NCBI GenBank assembly: GCA_947359465.1
Contig: OX375872.1
Coordinates: forward strand, 131,291,453 to 131,355,452
Direction: 5' to 3'
DNA from: Metellina segmentata
Lineage: Eukaryota > Arthropoda > Arachnida > Araneae > Tetragnathidae
Length of the DNA: 64,000 nt
The position numbers were made by a program, and so were the translations under genes. A model generated the notes under the pieces. It ran no database searches. It saw only the letters and a program-made list of their open reading frames with translations, and had not been told where the DNA came from. Below, piece after piece: positions 24,101 through 35,200 of this stretch. Within the stretch, counting starts at the first letter, position 1. Every line of letters begins with the position of its first letter.

Positions 24101-27100
24101 ATATAGTTTCATATCCTTCACTGCTCATTCTCAGGGATCAGCGAAAATAGAGATTTTGCCTATTTGATGCAAATTTCAAATTGCTCTAGTACCTCTAAAA
24201 ATGGGGGAAAGACAGTATCAAAAATTATTCTCAGCAAATCACTTCTTCTATCTAAAAGTTTGGAATAATTTAGTGATTGGTGTTGATATTCTTTAGTTAA
24301 GAAAAAAATAATAAAAGAGTAAAATAATTCAAAAACAGCGATTTTTCTATTTTTTTAAATACAAATTTTATTGTAAGGGACAGCTCCGAAAACATCAAAA
24401 ATTTTCAGTATTATGTGTCACAATGTATATTATCTGTCCTAAAAATTTCATCATTGTAATTTGTTTATTTTCGTCCCAAGAAAATTTTTAACTAGATGGA
24501 AAATATCGTTTTATTTGATAGCATACACGCCAGTAAGATATCTATTTCCGCCTTTGGAAGAGATGCTATTACATTCAAGGACATATAAACGAATAAATAA
24601 ACACTATTAAATGAATTATGGTTATAAATATGCTTGATTTGCTAGACAGACAATTTTTTGCTGAACCGAAAGCTTTCGAACACCGACGAATGTTCTAGTG
24701 GCAATCCAGAAGTCATGGCAAAAGCCCATGCGATGGAATCGGTGGAACTATCAAATGGTTCGCCACAAGAACAAGTAAACAGAGACCATACGACAATCAG
24801 ATTTTAAATGCAAAACAACTATTCTCCTTCTGTACTTCAACCATTTCAAACATCAAGTTCTATTATGTGCCTTCAACTGATGTTATTCAAATTGAGTCTA
24901 TGCTTCAACTATATATAAGGTTTAATGAAGTGACGGCAGGGCCATTACGGGAATGCGTAACTATCATTGCTACATTCCTATTCCCAATTGTACGTCACAA
25001 ATTCGAGTTTCATATTTATCACAGTCACCAGCAAAAGAAGTATAGTTTAAAAAGAATTCGGTAGCACACAATAACCACGTTTCAATTATAGAAGATGAAA
25101 AATTTAACATGGAAGTTTTAGCACATAGTGAATTTGAAAAGGTGAGAAGTTAAAAGTCATAATGTCTATGATACTCAGTTAAAATTTTTAAGCTTGTTTT
25201 GACACTGATTTTTTCGGCTTTTATAATTCACTCTTTTAGTTAAAAATGAATTGGTATTTCTTTGTTGATATAGGGTTTCATTATCTGTATTTAATTTCAC
25301 TGTTATCATTGAAGTTCTCGTAATATGCATAGACTGGGAAGCAAATGTTGTGATTTTGATTTTATTACTGTTGCTTTAGGACTCAGATTACAATCCCTAA
25401 TTTTTTTTTTACAAGTAATAAACATATTAAACTATATTCCTATGAAATGTCGGTTTTGTCAGAGCTGTCCTTCATTTGATTTCTTATGTCTATTAAGAAT
25501 ATAAAATTGTCATTTTGTTATGTTCGTTAGCTATTTTGAAGATGAAAGAATTAAAATGCGACTTCCAAACTCCGTCAGTAATATTATCATACCTAGCACT
25601 GTAACTCGCATGAATTTAAAGGATGTCTTAAAAATTTTTTAGCCCATAGAAATGTTTTTAATTCTGTCAAAAATGACAATTTTCCATTTTTTTGCAACTA
25701 CATTTTAGATTATATATAATGTTTAAAATTTTTGTTGTCCAAGTGAAAAAAAGAAACTTTTGTACAGATTGTAAAAATGTAAAACATATTTGTCTATGTT
25801 AAGTAGTTTTTGAGTAACAGAACTTCAAACATGCAACTTTAAGCGATCTCACAAAATTGCGCTTCAAAATAAAAAGTCCTTAAAATGCCTCAAACTTCGA
25901 AAATATTTAATTTTGAACCTAAATATTTTGGATATTGCTATTTATGCATAAACTAAACCCCTGTACCAAATTTCATCAAAATCCATTACCATACAGACAC
26001 AGGTTTTTCCTGATTTTTGCTCATTTGACGTAGAATGACCCACCTCCTACAACTTTTCAGTGGTTTAAGCACCAGGTGAAAACAATAGAAGTCCAAAATT
26101 GTACACCATGGAGTTTTATTAATCCGCTCTCTCCATAAATTTTCCCCCAACTCGTACCTATAATATTCCAAAATCTTAGCACACAGGGAAAACAAAGACA
26201 AAAAATATTGCACCACAGAATTTCATTAATTTGTACGAATAATTTTTCAACGTACTATCCGTACTTCTAATTTTTTAACAGTTTAAGCATCCTGGTATAG
26301 CAATGTATAGAATAAATTTTTTGTTACCTCAATAATAGAATAAATTGTAGCCTCAAATGTTCTACCACAGAATTTTCATTAATCCCTTACAATAATTTTT
26401 CAGCGTACAGTCCGTACTTATAAGTTTTCAACTGTTCTAATGCGTGCTCACTGAAAAAGAAAGCCCAAAATGTTGTTCCATAGAATTTGATTAATTCGTT
26501 AAAATGTATTTTCAACCTTCGTTCTGTAACTTTAGTTTTTCAAATTTTTAAGCGTCCAGTGAAAACAACATTAGGCCCAAAATCTCCTTAATCCGTTCCA
26601 ATAACTTTTCAACGTACCTCCCATACCTGCAAGTTTTCAACAATTTTACAAAAAAAAAGGAAAATAACAGAATGCCCAATATGATATAAAGCAAAATTTA
26701 GTTAATCCGTTCCAATAACCTTTTCAACATACCTCCCGTACTGTTCACTTTTCAACAGTTTAAGCACAAGGGAAAAAAACAACATAAAGCCCTAAATGCT
26801 GCACCACAGAATTTCATTAACCCGTTCTTCAGACCCTTCACATTGGCACCCTAATACCAGGTTAGATGAAGGGACTCCTCATAAAATAAAAAAAGTAATC
26901 TCATATTTTTGCTTTATATGTGCAGTCGTTGTATGCCTTTATTATTCTAAACAATGTGTGTAAACATATTTTCCCTTTTTAAATCTAGAAAACTAACTCT
27001 ACATTTCAGTACACGAACTTTTGCCACATTATTTTGCCCCGAAGACCTAGAAATCTTATACTGTTGAACACCGCCTATGTGAGGTCTAAAATATCTAGTC

Positions 27101-29255
27101 TATCTGAATACTATAAAGTATCACCACATCAGACCGAATTTTATTAACCAATTCTAAAATGTTACGAATGTTTACAATGAGTATTACGTTAAATGTTTTG
27201 ATATGATTAAACATGTATGGGACAAGAATTCTTTTATCAGTAGGCGTTATAAAATAACGATAATCATGTAGTAGTATAGCATTGGGAAGCCATCACTTAC
27301 TACAGCCTGGCTTTTCTAGCAGTGATATGAAGTAGTTGGACAAACACCAGATCCTGATGTTATGTCTTCTGTTCCATGCCTCCAAGGAACTTTTTACCTC
27401 TACTCTAACACCCGGACACACTCGGTTAGCTCTGTGGTGTTGAATCCCCTTCTTGGTCAACAAAATCCACATATCTGTCTTCCATTGAGCATGTCTGTCA
27501 GTTGCATCATCCCCGGAAAGTGAGGGATCTGGAGCAGCAGCTGTAGAGTGATTGGTATGATTTGCCCGAAGGATAGCATTACTCCATTTGACTCAATTCC
27601 ATACCATACATCGCCGCCTGATGGAGCTTTACGATTTACTAATTTATGGCCTCTCTGATGTAAATCCACAAAAAAGATAGTCCTCTAGATTTAAAATTGT
27701 GATAATTTATTTATCTCTTTATGGTACATGACTTATACTGTTTCATTCCAATCGAACACTGGCTTCGGAAGACGTGTTTTTTGTATAGTGTACATAAATT
27801 TTGTGCAATTCCTCATGCATAAAAGTATAATTAGCAAATATTATCATACCTATATCAATAAAACCGAAAACTATACCTTAGTAACTGAACAATATACACA
27901 TATCAAAAAACTGCTTACAACTGCTCTCGTGTATTGATTCTATCTCTGTAATTGGGCTCATGCAGGGCTAAATTCTACTCATTTCAAGGTTGTATAGAAA
28001 GCTAACGGTCCATGAAAATCTACACAAAAATCTCCAAAATTATTAGATGTTATAATCTAAAGAGTCCATGTAGTGGCTGGGTGTTTATGGCTTAGGGGCC
28101 GTATTTGGCCATGCTGCGCCAAATATAATACAGACAACATCAAGTAATGGGCATAACACAATATTGGTTGAGTGAACATTATGGCACACGGGCCATATAT
28201 TTGGACATGCTGCACCAAACACAAGACAGACGTCAAGTAATGGACATACGCATACAAGGAAAGCTTTACTAACTCAAAAGAGAGAAATACACTCTGGCCC
28301 ACTGAATTTTGTGGTACAAGGGCCATATTAGGCCATAATGCGAAAAACACAAGGCAGACGTCAAGTAATGGACATACGCATACAAGGAAAGCTTTACTAA
28401 CTCAGAAGAGAGAAATACAGCCTGGCCCACTGAATTTTGTGGCACAAAAGCCATATCGGGCAATGCTGCGAAAAACACAAGACAGACGTCAAGTAATGAA
28501 CATACGCATACACGGAAAGCTTTACTAACTCGTAAGATAGAAATACACTCAGGAAGGAATCGAGCCCGAAGAACTCATAGGTTGCTAGCGCTGATGGTAT
28601 GCTCACTGAGTACCGATGGCCCCCAGTTTATATAATGAGTATTAAACAACTATATTGATCGGAATAAAGGTGGAAGTTACTAGACCTAATTTATACCAAG
28701 AATCTGTAATCTCTTTCATAATGGAATTATTTCAGCTTAAAATTATACTTCAATTCAAAAAATCTTCAATATAATACAAAATCACGATAGAATAGTTTAA
28801 AAACCTACCATATCGTTCACCGTGAGTATTTATGGCAAAATCATAAGGCGATTGATCTTGACATAGGACATGGCGACCTGAAATAGTATTTAAATAGATG
28901 TTTATGTGAAAAAGATAATTAAAAAAGCAACATTTACATATGCGTAGGAAAAAATTAATAATGCAAAAATATTCACGTACAAATATCTGCGTTAACGAAG
29001 TGGAAGATAAGTAACTAGTGCTCAAAATAGCTTTAGTAGCTATAACTATGTATTTTAACAAAGATCTAAAAAAAATCTAGTGTTCTTATGCTGTATACTC
29101 TTATCACAGTAATTCAATAACCATTCCATTCATTAGAAGAATCTATATAAATAAGAATGGAGTGTTTGTTTGTACATTCAATATTTTCGACCCATTTCAA
29201 GTTTTCTATCCGTTTTGGACCCTTCTGATGCCGAATCCGCCTTTTTTTCGTTTGG

Positions 29256-29290
<35 letters not shown>

Positions 29291-32200
29291 ATGTTGTGCC
29301 CTATACACGTCCACGCGGTTTAAGATATTTTCATGGAAATTTGCATACAGAGAGTACTTATCTTGATTTAGTGAGTGGAATTGGTTGCGAAAGTCTGTCT
29401 GTCCGTCTTTCTGTTCTATGCTCGATTTTGTGTTTGTGTGTTTGTGTAGGCATCACATGAATTGTATTCCAGATATTTGATTGCACTCTATTTTATTTTA
29501 TACATTATCTATTAGTTTAGTGAATCCAATATTAAACGTTTCTTTATTGTTATATTTAGTTGAGTTTCATGCTAAAACACCTGAGTAAGGAAACTTAAAT
29601 CAACCATAATTTGGTAGTTTTGGAAAAATTGGAATGTCTATTGAATATTACGATTACTTCGATTGCTTTACCAGTACTGCTGAAAAAGTAATTATTCTTC
29701 AAAAAAAATTTTTTTTTATGGAATTTCATCTCTGATACTTCATTTATTTCGAGTCTTATTTTTATTCTTTGCGCAATGAAAACGATTACTGAATATTTGG
29801 GACAGACGATATTTTTCAATGAAACGAGAATGAACAAGATCGCGCGAGCAGTGATATTTTTTCTGGTTCTTTCGCTCTGAATTAATTTCACCTTTCTAAA
29901 TTTTGTACACTTTTAGTTGTAAGTTGTGGCAACTGTGCGAGATCAAGAGATAAAATTAAATCACAAATTAATATCTATAGAACAATTTTTTGCGACATCT
30001 TTTATTTTGTTTTACTGCGCTGTTTCCAGTTTTAAATATTTATTATTTTAATAAATGTGTTTTCCTTCTCATCACACGCAGCAGCACCACAAAGTATTAG
30101 ACTTAAAAATGTTAGGTAAGTCAGTATAAATTTTCAGTAAATTTTAAGTGTAGTGCCATTATTGAAAGAATAATGCCGTTATTTAAAGAATAATGCCGTT
30201 ATTTAAAGAATAATGCCGTTATTGAAAGAATAATAATGTTTGTTAATCCAAACTGGAACTTTTTCCAACATTAAAAAATTTGTTGTAATAATGACAGGAG
30301 AAGATTGCAAAAATTCACAATGTCGCATACCGGAGGCAAGAGTGCCACAAGTAAAAAAAAAATATTGTTTTGTTGACTCTGAGTGCGAGAGCACTCGCCG
30401 TAAATCGTAATTTTAATTAATTGAGTTGAACATGAAAATAACTTAAGAAAGGGAATTCCAAATCTTCCTATAAATCGTCTTTTACAGTAGTAACCTTAGT
30501 ATCACCTTTCGTCATTTTGTAGCTTTGTCATACAGCAATTGTGCGATGTATGTGAAATGTATTACATGAATGGATATGCATGTGTAGGATTTGTGTCCAA
30601 AGTAAGTTGTAGAAAATATAAAGATGGCGAAAGGTGTTAAAATAAATTTTTATTCTACAAAAAACGTAAGTCATTATATATTTTGATTATCTCTTCAATC
30701 TAGAGTAAACCAATTCAAACCGAGTAAGGTCGGGTATTTTGCTAGTAATAAATATTTCTTTATTGTTATATTTAGACGAGTTTCTCGCTTAAACACCTGA
30801 GTAAGTATACTTAAATCAACCATAATTTGGTAGTTTTGTAAAAATTGGAATGTAGATTGAGTTTTACGATTACTTTGATTGCTTTATCAATACTGCTAAA
30901 AAAGCAATTATTCTTCAAAAAAAAAATTATGGAATTTCAGCTATGATACTTTTTTATACTTTATTCCAGTACTGAGTTTGAGTTTTCTGATACTTTATTT
31001 CGAGTCTTATATTTGTTCATTGCGCAATGTAAACGATTTCCAAATATTTGGGACAGACGATATTTTTCAACAAACGTGAATGAAACGAAAAATCGTGTTG
31101 GTTGTAACATTTTCTGTTTCTTTTGCTTTGAATTAATTTCGCTTTTCTAAATTTGTGTGCACTTTTTAGTTGTAAGTTGTGGCAACTACGAGATCAAGAG
31201 GTAAAAAGAATCGCAAATTAATATCTTCAGAAAAAAAAAATTCTGACATCTTTTAATTTGTTTTATTTCGCTGTTTTCTATTGTTTTCAGTTGTAAATGT
31301 TTATTAGTTTAATAAATTGTGTTTATTTTTCATCACACGCAACACCATCACAAAGTATTCGACTTAAAGTGGCAGGTTAGTCAGGACAACGAAAATTTTA
31401 AGTGTAATTATGCCATTCTTCAAATAATAATGCCGTTATTGAACGAATAATAATGTTTAAAAAATCCGAAACAGAACTTTTCATACTAAAAAATTCTTTG
31501 TCATAATGACAGGAGAAGATTGCGAAATTCCACAATGTCGCATGCCGGATACAAGAGTGCCAGAAGTAAAAAAATATTGTTCGCCGTAAATCGTCGTTTT
31601 AAAAAATTGAGTTGAACATGAAAAGAACTTAGAAAGGGAATTCCATATCTCCCCTCAAAATCGTCTTTTGTAGTAGTAACCTTAGTGCCACCTTTCGTCA
31701 TTTTGTATCTTTGTCATACAGCAAGGGTGCGATGCATGTGAAATGCATTACATGAATGGATATGCATGTGTAGGATTTGTGACCAAAGTAAGTTTTAGAA
31801 ATTATAAAGATGGCGAAAGGTGTTAAAATATTATTTTATTCTACAAAAAAACGTAAGTCCTTATTATTTTTATCATCAATCTAGAGTAAATCAATTCAAA
31901 CCGAGTAAGATCGGGTATTTGCTAGTAAAGAATAAAACTCTTGGCAAACTAGTAGTCAAACGCTAAAAGCTTCATAAAAATGACTAATAAAGAAGAAAAT
32001 AAAGGACAAAAATGGTCTACAATAGAACTGAAATAGATGTTTACGTGAAAAAGATAATTAAAAAATGAAATAATCACATATTCGTAAGAAAAAACATAAT
32101 AATACAATAACAAAAATATACACGTGAAAACATCTGCGTTAACGAAGTAAAAGATAAGTAACTAGTGCTCAAAATAGCTTTAGTAGATATAACTATGTAT

Positions 32201-35200
32201 TTTCGTAAAGATCTAAAATAAATATAACGTTCTTGTGCTATATGCTCTTATCAAAGTAATTCAATAGCATTTCATTCATCAGGAGAGTAAAAATTAAAAC
32301 TTTTGGCAAATAAGTAGTCAAGCGCTAAAAGTTTCACAAAATAAAGATAAAAACCAAAGATGAAAATTGTCAACAATTGCTTTAACAGTATAACTCTTTG
32401 ATTAAAGATATTTAATATAACTCTAATGTACTTTTCATGTATGCTTAACGAAGTAGGTAGGTATTTTAATTAACGTCGCACTGGAACAAAACAATGGGCT
32501 ACTGACGGAGGTCCAGGATCGAAGTCGAAAGAGCATCCGAGAACAACACCACGTAATTTTGATCCACGGTCGGATGACAAGGTCACACCTGAGCTGGCAC
32601 TCTATTTTCCAAACGTCCACAACACGCCAACGTGAGGACGTTTGAGGCCCCAACAGATTTAACATGCACCAACCCTTTTTTTACACGACGGCCTTTGTTT
32701 GGATTTGAACTCTATACCCTCCAGTTGCTAATACGTCCCTTTTCTGAACGAGGTAATTCGGCGCTATAACACAATGAAATAGCATTGGATCGCCAGTATT
32801 GGTAATTAATATCTTAGAAGTATAAAACCCGGGGTCAAAGCCAAACAAATCTCTCACGTTCATTCAGATTACTAAAATTACTTTTAATAATTTCGTGTAA
32901 ATGGTAATGGTAATATTTAGGATATACAAAACTAGTGAGATTCGTATTAGTCAAAAACAGAGAAATCTTTCCACATGTGAACAGATAACCAATACCAAAG
33001 GTCGATTTACTGTATTCTACAATGAAATAGCAGTAAATCAGCCAGTAATGGTAATACCTAGAAACCAAAGAAACTGGCGATTGGGAACAGTACTAGCCAA
33101 AAGAATTCTTGTCCACATACATTCGGATTTCCAAAATCGCTTATACAACGAAATACCAGTAGATCAGCCAGCGGAGCCGATAGATGAAATGTTTGACAGC
33201 CTTTTTCTGGAAGAAAGATACCGCAAAAATGATTGATTGATTGCGAGGGCATGGAATAATACATAATACATAGGTTCCTGGATTCAGAGCTGGGTCATGG
33301 GACCAATGGAGTTATGGACGCAAATGCTTTAAAAGTGTATAAGAGAGGTACATTTCGATTTGCTGATGCAATATGTACCTAAAAGTCACTTCCATGATGA
33401 TCAGTAGCACATTCACCCACCACTAGGCGTCCAATTATACTTATATGAGGTACGCAATTGCCCAAGTGCTTCATAAGATCCATAATCTTAGGGCTTTTCA
33501 GCTTTCAAAAAGCCCAATTTTATATTAAAATTGCAAACAGGACATACTGAGAAAGCGGGCCGCGGAAGGCCGGTTGGAAGAATAATGGATTTTAGTTACG
33601 AGTTTGAATCCAACCCAAAACCGTCGAGTGCAAATGAGTGCACGTTAAATCTGTCGTGGGCTCAAATGTTCTCACATTAGCGTGGTGTGATCTTGTCATC
33701 TGAATTTGGTTCGAAATTAAGAGCTGTTGTCCTGGGATCTTTCCCTTAAGGGACTGATCCCGGACCGTCCTCAATAGCCCGTTGTGTTGCTCTAGTACGA
33801 CGTTAACTAAAATTACCCTTACCTTTGATCTTTTTCTGGGGGATTGATCCCGGACCGTCGTCAATTGCCCGTTGTGTTGCTCCAGAGGGACATAAATTCA
33901 GCAACCTACCTACAAACCCTATGCATTGAGCCTCACGTTGGGTTGGTGTGGAAGTTTGAAGAGTGGGGTGCCAGCTCAGTTGTTGCTTCGTCATCTGACC
34001 GTGGTTCAAAATTACGAGGTGCTGTCCTCGGATCACCTCGTAGGAATCGAACCTGCTCGCACGCAACTCGCAAGTTGCTAGCTCAATGGGCAATGGTAAT
34101 GGTAATTTTAGTTAACGTCGTACTAGAGCAACACAGAGGGCTATTGACGACGGTCCGGGATCAATCCCTTAAAGGAAAGATCCGAGGACAATATCTCGTA
34201 ATTTTGAACCACGGCCCTTAAGGGACTACTCCCGGACCGTCGTCAATAGCCCGTTGTGTTGCTCTAGTACGACGTTAACTAAAATTATCATTACCATTGC
34301 CCATTGAGCTAGCAACTTGCGAGTTGCGTGCGAGCAGGTTCGATTCCTTAGTAAGGGAATTTCTATCTTATGTGTCAGTGTTACGAGTTCGAATCCAAAA
34401 TTAGACCGTCCTATACAAAGAGGGCTGGAGCAAGTAAAATCTGTCGCAGCCTCAGATGTATGTCATCACGTTGGCGTGGTGCAGAAGTTTGAAGAGTGGG
34501 GCGCCATATCAGGTGTTGCCTCGTTATCTGACTGTGGTTAAAAATTACGTGGTGTTGTCCTCGATCCTTCACTTCGGGATCGACCAACCGGCATAGTGGT
34601 TAAGGTGTTAGCCTCTAGATCGGAAGGTTCCTGGTTCGAATCCGGGCCCGGGCATGGATGTTTGTAAACGTATAGTGTAGAGGCGGCTGGTGCACCTTAA
34701 ATATGTCGTGGCATAAAGTCCTCACGTTGGGTTTGCGTGGAAGTTTGGAGACTGGGGTGCCAGTTCAGGTGTTGCTTCGTCATCTGACAGTTGTTCAAAA
34801 TTACGGGGTGCTGTCCTCGGATCTTTCCCTTAAGGGATTGATCCCGGACCGTCGTCAATAGCCCGTTGTGTTGCTCTAGTACGACGTTAACTAAAAAATT
34901 ACCAATTATTACCTTCACTTCGGGTTAGATTTCGGTAATTGGTAATTTTTGAACCAACGTCGTACTAGAGCAACACAGCGGGCTATCGATGACGGTTCGG
35001 GATCAATCCCTTAAGGGAAAGATCCGAGGACAATACCTCGTAATTTTGAACCACGGTCATATGACGAGCAACATCTGAGCTGAGTTAGATTTCGGACCAT
35101 GGCCACTAGCCGATGGTGTTTATACAGTGCGCGATGTTGATTGAAACACCTACCTACCATCCAAAGATAGTCTTCTGCATGGAGGCTGGTGCACGTTATA

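Noticed and set aside
27910..27945. 27-bp phase-1 micro-exon on the minus strand
   Set aside because: The donor GTAAGC fits, but the acceptor lacks a pyrimidine tract and the length invites chance; not included in the gene model.
34589..34660. Possible tRNA gene
   Set aside because: Internal promoter boxes are good, but the acceptor stem does not pair and SINE body sequence follows directly.
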